Assembly: GCA_039720395.1 (NCBI GenBank) | Contig: JBBPBK010000103.1 | Span: forward strand, 291,454 to 355,453 | Reading direction: 5' to 3' | DNA: 64,000 bases | Source of the DNA: Liquidambar formosana | Taxonomy: Eukaryota; Streptophyta; Magnoliopsida; Saxifragales; Altingiaceae | Shown here: piece by piece, positions 47,401-56,794 of the stretch | How the letters are laid out: each line of letters opens with the position of its first letter | How positions within the stretch are numbered: the stretch's first letter is position 1 | Program-made: the position numbers and the translations under genes | Notes under the pieces: generated by a model | The model's database searches: none | The model's input: only the letters and a program-made list of their open reading frames with translations | What the model was told of the DNA's origin: nothing

Positions 47401-49965
47401 CAATGACTCAAAAGGTTTATTCTTGGTGAAATCTTATTATTCTTGTTTGGGTTCTAACTCGGTTGTGTTCCCTTCGGCAAAGAGCATTTGGATCTCTTCG
47501 GTACCCTCTAAAGTTGCATTCTTCTCTTGGTTGGTATCTCACAAGAAGTGTCTTACTATTGACTTTTTGATTAGAATGAAGTGGGAGATGCCTAATAGTT
47601 GTATTATGTGCAAAGAGGTGGAGGAAACTGTGGATCATCTTTTCATCCATTGTGAGACAGCTAGAAGCTTATGGGTTCTTATTTTCCATCTTTTCGAGGT
47701 CAAGTGGGTTCTACCATCCACTACTCATGACTTGCTTGTGAGTTGGTGGGTTAAAAGGGGCCGCAAAGATTCTAAAGTTGTTTGAAGGATGGTTCCCCAT
47801 GCTCTTTTTTGGTGTATTTGGAAAGAACGTAACTTGAGAACCTTTGAAGGGGTTGAGTCATCCACGTTGGAGCTCAAATCTCTTTTGGTTAAATCATTGT
47901 ATTGGTGGTTTTGTAGTTATACTAGAGGATGTAATCCCTCTTCTACTCTTTTTGTTGACTCCCTTAGCTTGTATTAGTTGTTTGGGGGTGCCTCCCTTTT
48001 TGTGGCTCTTTTTGCTAAGTTAGCCTTGGTGGTTTTTTTCTCTTGTATATGTCTCATGTACGAGGGTTTTGGCCCCTTCTTTTTATCCCAATACATACAT
48101 TACTTGATCAGGAAAAAAAAGAAAAAAAAAAAGAAAAAAAAAAAAAAAAAAAAAGGTCAAAAGTTTGTGATACAAATCTTGGTGCGTTTGAGTATTTGGA
48201 ATACAAGTATCAGCATCTCAGTCAACTCTACAAAGGAACACTTAAAGAGATTCTCAAATTAAAGAAGAAGCTTGCTCAGTTGAAAGAAATATCAATGAAG
48301 GAGACAATATGAAGGAGTAAATGATTTTATAAAGATTATGAATTAAGGGGAGTGTTGGAAATTATAATTCATAATTTAGGTACATGTATGTTAGGAGAAG
48401 TATTTAGTAGACACATTGGTACATGTATTAGTCTGGTTCATGTATTAAGTATTAGTGTGGTTTATGTACTAGTTAATTAGTATGGTTCATGTATGTTGGT
48501 AAGTTCATGGTTTAGATGTCTAGGGAAGCAAAAGGTCATTAAGTGAACTTATGAGTGATGTATCTACAAATTTATATATAGGGGTGCTACTCCACACACA
48601 ATGTAAGAGCTCGGGAAAGTAAGAGACAAAGTAGAGTAGAAGAAACACAGAAGTGGTTTAAGTGATAAAGTAAGTTATCCTATTTTGAGTCTCCTGTTGT
48701 TTGTTTAGGAGCTCTATACAGCCCCTTAGGTGTACATCTCCATTATCTAGTATTTCTTTAGTTGTTTGTGTGTGTGCCTTCATCCAGTTAAGAATGAATG
48801 TACTTTCTAGTAAAGTAGATATCAAGGTCCCTAATTATAGTACTAAACTTTAATAAATTAAGCCTGGCTTCCATATGGTAGCCAGTCAAAATAGTATAAA
48901 GTATTCTAAGTAACAAGGAGAAAAGAACAAATACTAGTAAAAAATTAAACTTGGAAATTGTATATCATGTACATGTATAAATGTACATATACATTGGTTG
49001 TAATTTTTACAGATGATATTTGAAATCAGAGGGCTGGGTGATTTAGATTTGTTATGAAACAATTATTAGGTCAGCAAGATGGAGGTGATTTTCTGTTGAA
49101 ATATTCATATCATATTAGGATAAGGATTGGATGATAATAGGGATCACATTGGCTGATAGCAAACAAAGAAAAGACTTGCTGAGCAATACCTAAGAAAGTG
49201 CAGCAATGTGCTCACCGGAATTCCACCAGCAAAGCCCCCAAGGTAGTACAAGAGTTGCTTTGTGAACTGTTCTTGGTCCTTGTCTTGCATAATCCAAAGG
49301 AAAACGAGTAGAATTAATTAGAAAATTGACATACATAGATCCATAAAAGTGCTTGAAAGAGAAGGGAATAGAAATGCATAGAAATTCTCACTGGCGAGGG
49401 CATTGTAGAAGTCGCGGCCAAGAAAACTGAAACCAACACTGATCCCAGTAGTTGCTAAAGTGAGTGCAAACACGGCGGCGAGCTGCAATCTGGCTTGGAC
49501 CTTATCATCCGACGACCAATAGGGAGCAGCCACCTTCCAGAATCGCCTCAGCAGCGTCGGTAGATCAGGGCCCTTTCTCTGCGCATCCAAAAAAAAAAAA
49601 AAAACGAACAATTTTTCCACTTCAACTGAGGAGAAAAAGGAAGAAAAAAAAAATATAGAGAAGATGAAAGAAACCTTATCTGGTAGAGGTGGAGGTAGTG
49701 GTGAAGAGAAGGAAGAATCAGAGACTGCTGCTGCTGTAGAAGATGTGGAATTGGGCTTATCATCATTAGAAGCGCAGAGGAATGTGGATGTGTCATTATC
49801 GCTCCTCCTCCTCCTCCGCCGGCGGCGAGGCTGAGTCGACATGGCCACCAGCGATGAGGAAGAGAATATTGGGGATGCAGCTGCAGTTGAGAGGCACACA
49901 TGGAAATGATGATACAAGTAGCACTTGGAACTACTATAACTGGGAGGTAACTGTGCTTGAATCAT
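35404..49965 (-). CDS. ABCD2: ABC transporter D family member 2 type, plastid-targeted half transporter
   Basis: Half-size ABC transporter (membrane domain then ATPase) close to Arabidopsis ABCD2, annotated as chloroplastic; its substrate is not established. Ten exons: 49675-49965, 49392-49578, 49216-49283, 43953-44279, 43676-43840, 39821-40049, 38028-38269, 37601-37925, 36193-36464, 35404-35589. They total 2292 bases, 763 residues, all GT-AG, phases consistent, no stop. Residues 1-97 are serine-rich with an arginine run and fit a transit peptide. The membrane domain covers about 100-425, with [31 protein letters not shown] (from 227) and [12 protein letters not shown]. ATPase: Walker A GPSGSGKT (506-513), Q-loop Q579, signature LSLGEQQ (667-673), Walker B LVLLDE with D691 and E692, H-loop H721. 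The first ATG is taken; another is at codon 42. Intron 3 is 4.9 kb of nested retroelements. The catalytic set is complete, so the gene is probably functional. Confidence 0.95.
36975..37430 (+). pseudogene. LINE ORF2 fragment in ABCD2 intron 8
   Basis: Reading across three frames gives [34 protein letters not shown], then [44 protein letters not shown] and GLDERPI...AVWLERPF. This is the classic linker between endonuclease and reverse transcriptase of plant LINEs (GD-NTKFFH, FF-LY, RP-GLD, LE-PF). Broken by stops and frame shifts, and antisense to ABCD2. Confidence 0.75.
40200..40460. repeat. Degenerate CATGCC minisatellite
   Basis: At least five diverged units of roughly 30-35 bp, each with CCATGCCATGCCTTGG-like and GGCAAGC-like words, for example at about 40246, 40271, 40303 and 40337. 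It is GC-rich compared with its surroundings and rich in CATG/GGCATGCC palindromes. It gives several long open frames on both strands that read as low-complexity W-H-G-M-type repeats, so they are not genes. Located in ABCD2 intron 5. Confidence 0.75.
41222..41352. mobile_element. Partial copy of the ATGTTACATGGAC MITE
   Basis: Shares GTCCAACACG, TCACATATTTTAAAATGTCC and ATGTAACA with the complete copy at 42906-43077. Its left end is missing or too diverged to see. Located in ABCD2 intron 5. Confidence 0.5.
41388..41497 (-). mobile_element. Short tRNA-derived SINE
   Basis: On the - strand: box A-like TGGCCTAGTGGTAACTTGTG (about 41460-41479), box B-like GGGTTCAATTCTAC (about 41422-41435) and a terminal A tract of about 20 (T run on +). 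Spacing of the two boxes is tRNA-like. It differs from the SINE at 24280 and 62645, so it belongs to another family. Located in ABCD2 intron 5. Confidence 0.65.
42906..43077. mobile_element. Small MITE with ATGTTACATGGAC inverted ends
   Basis: The left end is ATGTTACATGGACTCGGGTA; the right end in reverse complement is ATGTTACATGGACACTTC. The inside is GGGTGTGGG/CCCACACCC-type sequence. It splits a CCA/ACC-rich tract (about 42810-42905 and 43080-43150), as expected of an insertion there. The overlapping long frames on both strands are an effect of this composition. Located in ABCD2 intron 5. Confidence 0.65.
44633..45039 (-). mobile_element. LTR arm in inverted orientation (ABCD2 intron 3)
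   Basis: In reverse complement it matches the LTR at 48353: GGTACATGCATGCTAGGAGA and AAGTATTTAGTAGACACATT followed by TTCATG repeats. It ends TTGAGAATTACCCAACA. TTGATACTGC just outside, at about 44621-44630, resembles a primer-binding site in the same - orientation. It joins head to head with the + oriented arm starting at 45040. Confidence 0.7.
45480..46490. repeat. Tandem repeat block with TCTGATACCATGTTAAG units
   Basis: About five imperfect units of 110-270 bp. Each contains TTCCAACTTAAAAGCCTAAGC, AGTGGAGGGTC, ATAT-TTTAA-CGATGTGGGATG and, in the longer ones, CTCCCCCTCACGTGCA with CAACAACAACAA tracts. The units join at TGATACCATGTTAAG, near 45782, 45985 and 46373. Frames here are repeat artefacts. 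Inside the LTR element in ABCD2 intron 3. Confidence 0.85.
46920..48155 (+). pseudogene. 5'-truncated LINE ORF2 end with poly(A)
   Basis: Three frames in order give [34 protein letters not shown]; then [57 protein letters not shown]; then [16 protein letters not shown]. This is the zf-RVT C-terminal region of plant LINE ORF2, with the cysteine-histidine cluster C-MC...DHLF-HC intact. One frame shift near 47225 and one stop near 47783 break it. An A-rich tail at 48110-48155 marks the 3' end, and 5' truncation is typical of LINE insertion. It sits inside the LTR element. Confidence 0.85.
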
Positions 49966-51208
49966 TTTTCAAGAAATTTTAAATCATTAATAGCTTGTCA
50001 TTCTTTTTGTGTCCATTTCTGGTTCAGAATTGGGGTGTAGTGGAAGATGTAGCGTCACCAGATTCTACAATTTTATCAACGGCTTATCCGTAAAGGCGGA
50101 GTATTAGCAACCACAATTACGCCACGCCACGCCACTTCACCTCCCCTATTTTTCTTTCCCTCTTTTATTTTTTCTTCGGGCCTGTTTTGGTTTCTTTGCG
50201 GAAGATTCTAGTAGCACTCCAAAAATGAAAAAAACCTCCCATATTCCTTCTCATTCTTACAATCCAGGAATGTGGGAAGCATTTTTAAGAGTGCTAATAG
50301 TATTTTTCCGTTTTTTTTGTATTTTTCCTTTTTTTTTGTATTTTTTTATTTATTTATTTGGGTGAGGGTGGGTGTTGTTGTTTGGCTTTTTCAACACCAC
50401 ATTTTTGTACTCGATGTGGTTCAAAAGATGTTAGCCCAAAAAAAAAAAAAAAAAAAAATTCAAAAGATATTATCATTGCTAATTAAAAAAATTAAATGTT
50501 AATGTAATTATGGTATTATTTGGAACCCCCCCCCCCCAAAAAAAAAAAAAAAAAGATTACGTTTCTTGCTAATTGAAAAATACCCCCATCACCTTTGAAG
50601 AAATTATTTTTCCCACAATACTATTCATATTTATATTAAAAAACCTATATTAATTTTAAAAATACCTTATCTCCCAAAATTTTTTAATGGTTTATAAAAG
50701 CATGTTATGCATTTAACTTTAAGTGATTAGCTTTGGAGGTGCAACTTGGTTCAATGAAAACGGAGAATGGAATCATAATCAACTTTTATTTGGTTTAGTT
50801 CTATGTTGAGGCGTTAAGTAAACTAACCCCAACGGTAAATTAACTTTAAGTACAATCAAACATTAACCACAAAAATACTCTCTTCATTTTACTTCCATAT
50901 AGTATTAAAAATGTATTTACTGTATATGTTTTTTGTTGATTTTGTTGTTCAGACATTTTGTAAAGAAGCTTTATATTTTGTAGAAATAAATTCAGAAAAT
51001 ATTCTCTACATGACCAATCCAAACTTTGCACGAGTTTGGTTGGCTTGGTTTTACCAGTATAGGGTTCAGTTTTAAGTTGACAAAATGAAAATTGATCTTT
51101 AGTTGGTTACTTTGGTTCTGAGTTGAGGCCAGATGGGTCCAAACTGAACCGATTTGCACCCCTAACTAGGTTAACAGATTATGGAAAAAGGAGAATATCA
51201 TTGCTCAG

Positions 51209-51533
51209 CATGGGGGAGCCAGGGGGGCCTTGGGGGGCACGTGCCCCCCATGCCTCAACCAAAAAATTTTTTTTTGGGAGAGATATTACCATTTGATGAC
51301 TATTTCTCAACATAATACCAAAAAGCGGAAGATAGTAGTCATTTTAAAGTATATTTATAGTCAATTTGTAATAAGTTGACAAACAAAATCCTTTTTCTGG
51401 TATTAAATTGAAAAATGATAACTAAAAAGTAATTTTAAAAAAAATTGCTTTATAGGACTTTTAGTTCTCAGTTCCCACTTCATAGAATCATAGCAGAGTA
51501 CCCCCTTGGAGATAAATCTTGGCTCCGCCCCTG
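51209..51533. mobile_element. hAT-type MITE with TTGCTCAG target duplication
   Basis: Ends CATGGGGGAGCCAGGGGGGC on the left and, in reverse complement, CAGGGGCGGAGCCAAGATT on the right, a common plant hAT terminal type. A perfect 8-bp duplication, TTGCTCAG, lies at 51201-51208 and 51534-51541. GGGGGGCACGTGCCCCCC at about 51223-51240 is a perfect palindrome near the left end. A MITE-A copy is nested inside. Confidence 0.9.
51276..51440. mobile_element. MITE-A copy 3, nested in the hAT MITE
   Basis: Arms ATTACCATTTGATGACTATT ... ATAATACCAAAA and CTGGTATTAAATTG ... AATGATAACTAAAAAGTAA match the family. Being inside the hAT MITE, it inserted later, or was carried as part of it. Confidence 0.7.
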
Positions 51534-52569
51534 TTGCTCAGTCCAAAGAAAGCCTTTAATGGTTCAAGTTGTGTTGGGCTATGGGCATGAACTTTTCGTT
51601 TGGGTTCTTGTCAATTTGCTCGAGTTGCAATCCTAACCGTATGGCTCTGTGCGTTGTCTCTTGATCATTTCATTGTATTGCCAAAAAAAAAATAATAATA
51701 ATAATAAAAAAATTATAATTATAATAATTAGGGTTTTCTTAACGTGTGAGCCAATCATTGCATAAGGAATTATGAAAATGCATAAAGAATAGTGAAATTG
51801 TGTAGAAAGTGCCAAAGTGATGAAAGTTATTTAGAAAAATATAAAAATACTTAAAAAATTGTGCAAATATATTTTTTCTTACAATAATTAACTCATTATT
51901 TGTAATTTAACATGTGTTCTTAGGGTACAAGTTAAAAAAACCCCTAATTAATTAAAAAAAATTCGTACCCATGGTCACTCACTACTCTCTATGGACGCAC
52001 TGAAGAGACACTACTATTGTACCCCTTGTCCGTTCCTCTGCCTCGTAGTAGGCTTCTTAGCCGCACTTTTCTATAAGCTCAAGTAATGCAGAATGGAAAA
52101 TGAGAGGTATTTACAACTGGTATGATAAATCACAGAAAGCTTTCCTAAAATATAACAATATTTCACTCAATTTTTTTTTTTTTTCCAAAATCATCACAAT
52201 ATCTTCTCAAACCACATTGGCCGTTTAGATAGATAAATAAATGTAAATTTTGGAATTTCTTATGGAATTTCTTACTTGTGTTGTGAAAGTAGGAAATGCT
52301 AGGTCTCATATCTTTAGATACATTACGTTATTTTTATAAATTTTGGTTATTCTATTAAATGGCCAATCTGGTTCTTGGTAGGTAGGAAGACATTACGATG
52401 ATTTTTCCTTCAAGGGGGGTTAAGTAAAAAAAGGCTAAACTTTGGGGGTTTCTATAATTTACCCTAATATTTTATTTTATTTGTTTTATTTTTTAATTTG
52501 AAAGTGATCATACATTTAAAAGGAACATTGAGACAATTCATACAAATCTATATAATATATCTAAATCGG

Positions 52570-53067
52570 AGGAAAGTTGCCTCTTTTAACGCCACGTGTA
52601 AATTTTGTGTTATTTCTTCTTCTTTTTTTTTCTCTTTTGTTAGGGGTATGATTGGTTCCACCCACTCCATTGCACCGTCTGTATCTCTCTATCTCTCTCT
52701 CTCTCTCTTAATGAACTATTGCTCCTTTTCTCTCTCTGAGACCCTCTTTATAATGACAGTACCTATCCACTCCATTGCACCCCCTCCCTCCCTCTCTCTC
52801 TCTCTCTCTCTCTCCTTCTCCTTCATTCACTCAATTTAGAGTTCCGTTTCCAACTCCAACTGAGGAAAATAAAAAATTGCCTCTTTTAATGCCATTTTTT
52901 TTTTTTTTGTTAGGGATCTGATTGGTTCCACCCACTCCGCTGCACCGTCTCTCTCTCTTTTTTCTCTTTCTTTCCTTTTTTTTTTCTTTTTTTGTTTTTT
53001 TTTTCTCTTCTATCTCTCTGAGACCCTCTCTATAATGACAGTACCTATCCACTCCACTGCACCCCCT

Positions 53068-53110
<43 letters not shown>

Positions 53111-53263
53111 TCATTCACTCAATTTAGAGTTCCGTTTCCAACTCCAACTCAGGAAAATAAAAAATAAAAAATGCCCTTAGATTCATAGCTCAAAACAAGA
53201 AAAAATTAAGAATAAAATAAAAAAAATTTCATCCAACTACACAGAAATAAGAAGCCTGATCCC

Positions 53264-53306
<43 letters not shown>

Positions 53307-53450
53307 AGAGTTCCGTTTCCAACTCCAACTCAGGAAAATAAAAAATGTCCTCAGATTCATAGCTGAAAACAAAAAAAAAAAAAAAAATTAAGAATAAAAT
53401 AAAAAAAATTTCGCCCAACTACACAGAAATAAGAAGCCTGCTTAAAAAAA
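52570..53450. repeat. Tandem duplications around (CT)n tracts
   Basis: TTGCCTCTTTTAA starts at about 52577 and 52877; the two 300-bp units share ATTGGTTCCACCCACTCC, CTGAGACCCTCT, AATGACAGTACCTATCCACT and AATTTAGAGTTCCGTTTCC. The last word recurs a third time near 53303, with GAATAAAATAAAAAAAATTTC and ACACAGAAATAAGAAGCCTG after it, giving a second period of about 180 bp. CT runs lie at the unit joints (52794-52812, 53071-53107, 53269-53300). Frames here are artefacts. Confidence 0.85.
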
Positions 53451-53757
53451 AAAAAAAAAAACCCCACGAAGAAGAGTGAGCATCCACAAAAACTTGGCTG
53501 CTACGTGTCACCATTTCCAATAGCTTCAGTATTTGTTCCCGTTTCTTTGACTCTATCAAAGCAAAATCTCGTTGCCTCTTTCTATCTCTCTCTTTCACAC
53601 ACTACAAAAAGAAAAATATTTTAACAATCTATTATATATACCTTAAAAGGAGGATTGGCACCCCTTTGTGTGCCAAGTGTCACAATAAGAATTTTTTCCT
53701 TTTTTTTTTCTTTTTTTCCTTTCACATGCTGAAACAGGGATGAAATTGCCTTTTTGG

Positions 53758-53920
53758 TAAAATTACTCTTTAGTAACCATTTTCTAATCTAATACCAAAA
53801 AATGATATTTTCTATCAACTTGCTACAAATTGACTACAAATGTGTGCTAAAATGACAATTAACTTCTATTGTTTCATATTAATTTTGGAAGTAGTCGCTA
53901 AAATGTCATTTTGCCAAAAA
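53758..53920. mobile_element. MITE-A copy 4
   Basis: Arms AAATTACTCTTTAGTAACCA ... TCTAATACCAAAA and TCATATTAATTTTGGAAGTA ... GCTAAAATGTCATTTT. It lies directly beside copy 5 in tandem. Confidence 0.7.
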
Positions 53921-53942
53921 GTTACTTTTAGTGACTTTTGAG

Positions 53943-54098
53943 AAAACTACTTTTAGTCATCACTTTCCAACTTAATACCAAACAAAGGATATTGTTTGTC
54001 AACTTACCACAAATTGACTTGATAGGTGCTTCAAAAGGACTATTAACTTTCTTTCTTTTGGTATTAAGCTGGGAAATGGTCACCAAAAGATAAATTCC
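53943..54098. mobile_element. MITE-A copy 5
   Basis: Arms AAAACTACTTTTAGTCATCA ... CTTAATACCAAA and TTTTGGTATTAAGCTGGGAA ... GTCACCAAAAGATAAATT. It shares the internal ACAAATTGACT with copy 4, and the two lie within about 25 bp of each other. Confidence 0.7.
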
Positions 54099-54099
54099 C

Positions 54100-55215
54100 C
54101 AAAAGATTAATTTCTCACCTTTTTTTTTTCCTTTTTTATTTTTTTTTATATTACTTGCTCTTTCTCATGCGGTAGAGGTAAGTTGACGCTTAATATTCAC
54201 CACATATCTCTTTGTTTTTATGTGTAAGGATTAAAAAACCCATACTATACATTGTTCAACCTAAACTTAATAGACTATACTATATTTTTTTGTTTTCTTT
54301 ATGCCTATTCATTCCCTCTTTTAAAAATTGAACATATAAAATTATAAACAATCATAATTAAAAAGAGAGACAAATAAAGGAAATGAGGATTAAAAAAGAA
54401 AACGCGATCCGCCGAAATATTCAAATTCTCCCAGTTTGCTTCTGAGACCAAAAAAAAAAAAGGAAAAAAAAAAAGAAAAAAAAAGAAAGAAAAAATCTAT
54501 TTTAATCAAAATTCTTCTATATGGTTAATTACATAAAGTTGAAAAGATTTATACTTTCTCTTATTTTCTTCTCCCTCTGACTTTTTCTCCTATTCTCTTT
54601 CTCAGTCTAGATTTTTTTTTTCATCTTTTTATGCTCTAATCTCAAACAAATTTTTAATATTTTTCCCCATGGTTTTTCACTCTTTATGAAACCCACTCAA
54701 AACTCCATGGAAGGCTAAGATTCATCGTTGTCATGCATTCTAAAATCTGCAGTGTCGGATTTTGAGATACTTTCAACGGCTATACTTGCTTTGGTATATA
54801 CCAACATGTTAAAACCATGATTATGAGATGGGTTAAGCTCTAAAAAATTTTAATATTTTCCCACCAAATATCATAAAGTGTCAGTTCCTTCATTTTTTAC
54901 AAGTTTCTACCATTAAATTAATTGTTTTTCAAAATAAATTTATCTTTTTCGAGAGTATAATTAAATTTTGTGTGATACATTACTCTAATATCACACCAAA
55001 AATAATTTTGATTGAACATCAAAGATTATTTTTGTCTATATCTTTTAAATTTAATTGACATATTATATTAATAAATACATTTTACTATTTTAGAGAATAA
55101 GTATTCTGTTAAAATTCTAATTTGCTAATAATATTATTTTTTATAAATTAATCCGTGCATCGCACAGGATTCGAAGCTAGTATTGATCCTTAACAACGCA
55201 AGGACCTTCTTCCAT
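54100..55215. other. AT-rich intergenic interval
   Basis: Contains A/T homopolymers and short words without repeats I could match elsewhere in the window. No gene or clear transposon end is supported. Confidence 0.5.
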
Positions 55216-56110
55216 CTAGATCATTGATCCCTCTACATTTTGAGCATGCTGTGCAAGACCGTAGGCCACTTTATTCCCATCTCTTCGGATATGCCCAAAG
55301 GTAATGGTGCCAAAATGCCCAATCAACGCATCCTGGACATCTTCAAGTATTAGAACCCAAGCTGTCAAGTTGGTCTCCTGGGAATTAATTGCATTAATAA
55401 CCTCCAAATTATCTCCTTCTATCATCACAGAATGAAGGCCCAATTCCCTAACAAACTGCACAGCAAAGTGAACCCCCAAAGCCTCCACAACGTTAGCTTG
55501 AAAATCCCCATTATTATGTTTAGATGTTGTAGCAATAACTCGTCCAGCACTATCTCTTACTATCGCTCCAAATCCCACACTCCTAGATTCTGCAAAAATG
55601 GCGCCGTCAACACTCACCTTGAATGACCCAATGGGTGGTGGGTGCCACTTAATCTGCATGGAGTTGTTTATAGCCTTGTGATCTTGGAGAGCATTTGTGT
55701 AATCAATGAGAAGACACCTTGCCATATCCACAATCTCTCTTGCCCCACTTTGTACTCCTTCAAATACTAGCATATTCCTATTCCACCAAATTGCCCATAG
55801 AATCATAAAGAAGAGAGCCACACCATTGTTGTCTACTCTATGAACCACATCCATAACCTAGGATAGAATATTAGGGGCTGCTGATGCCTCCATGACAACG
55901 CCGATCGAACAGAAATCCCAAACGTCTTTAACAGCCCAACATTCTTTAAAACAATGAACTGTGGTTTCCGCTTTCTTACCACATCGAGGACATAACACAT
56001 CAATGAAAACTTTTTTCCGTGTGAGGTTAATATGCGTTGGCAGTATGTCTTTACCCATTTTCCAAATAAAGTGCTTAACCTTATTTGGGATTTTTGGTTT
56101 CTACAGTACC
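55216..56110 (-). pseudogene. LINE ORF2 C-terminus with RNase H domain
   Basis: The - strand frame gives KIPNKVKHFIWKMGKDILPT, then VDVLCPRCGKK-like DVLCPRCGKKAETTVHCF (zf-RVT zinc cluster), then a TAG stop at 55858-55860. The same frame continues for 212 codons: LWAIWWNRN, WHPPPIGSFKVSVDGAIF, GFGAIVRDSAGRVIA, EALGVHFAVQF, IEGDNLEVINAIN and FGHIRRDGNKVAYGLAQHA. These match the plant-type RNase H (RVT_3) found at the end of some LINEs and in the proteins usually called putative ribonuclease H protein. The D, E and D residues (VDGA, EALG, EGDN) are present. A LINE relic is the simplest reading, given the stop and the truncated start. Confidence 0.8.
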
Positions 56111-56794
56111 GCACCTAATGGATCTCCATTTCCTCGCATCGAGTTCTCCCCCACCCTCTCGCTATAACTTCTTCGTCTATAGTCCATTTCTAGCATGTAG
56201 GCACTTTTCACAGTGAACAAACCCTTTAAATAATTTACCCTAATAATTATAACTACCACCATAACAAATATATATAAATAGGATGATGATCAGGTGACAC
56301 ATGCTCATATAACTTATATCAACACTCACTTTGGAAATTATACCCATGCATTAGTGAATGACGAGATACATCGAGTCATCGCAAAAGGTACAACCCTCAA
56401 TGCATAGTACTAATATAACTTATATCAACATGTGCTAACCTGATCAGGATTGATATATATATATATTTTTTTATAAAATAAAAAATAAAATAAAAGGCCA
56501 AAAAGAATACCCTCATCAACACCACATATTGAATCAACATCTTTCACATTTAAGTCAGCCTAAAATTCAAATTTGCTCAGACAAACAAAGAAACATAGCT
56601 GTCACAGTCTAGCTGCTTCAAAGAAAAAATGAACACTCAGACAACTCCGGTACTACAATAAAGCTTCCATGAGTTGAGATTAGCGGGACTTGCATTGCAT
56701 TTGCAGAAAACAGGCCGTATACAGTCCAATACATCAGATATGCCCTCTAATGAGCAAGGATTGACAGATCATAGCCCAAAAGACCTCACTGCTG

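Larger units (their letters stand above)
45040..48797 (+). mobile_element. Non-autonomous Copia-like LTR element with nested LINE
   Basis: A partial 5' LTR (45040-45245, ending ATTACCCAACA) is followed by TGGTATCAATGC at 45249-45260, a primer-binding site for initiator Met-tRNA. At the other end a purine tract AATTAAGGGGAG (48341-48352) precedes the 3' LTR, which starts TGTTGGAAATTATAATTC at 48353. The interior holds a tandem repeat block and a LINE, and no gag or pol was recognised. It is probably a LARD-like derivative. Located in ABCD2 intron 3, opposite to the gene. Confidence 0.7.
49966..52560. other. ABCD2 upstream region and intergenic
   Basis: Promoter and leader of ABCD2 (- strand) must start here, but no convincing TATA box or element was seen. 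There are homopolymers at 50440-50458 (A) and 50527-50556 (C then A). The hAT MITE at 51209-51533 is listed separately. Otherwise the region is AT-rich without a supported gene. Confidence 0.5.

Noticed and set aside
46930..47977. Three consecutive open frames that might be taken as host genes
   Set aside because: Together they form one LINE ORF2 C-terminus broken by a frame shift and a stop, with a poly(A) tail.
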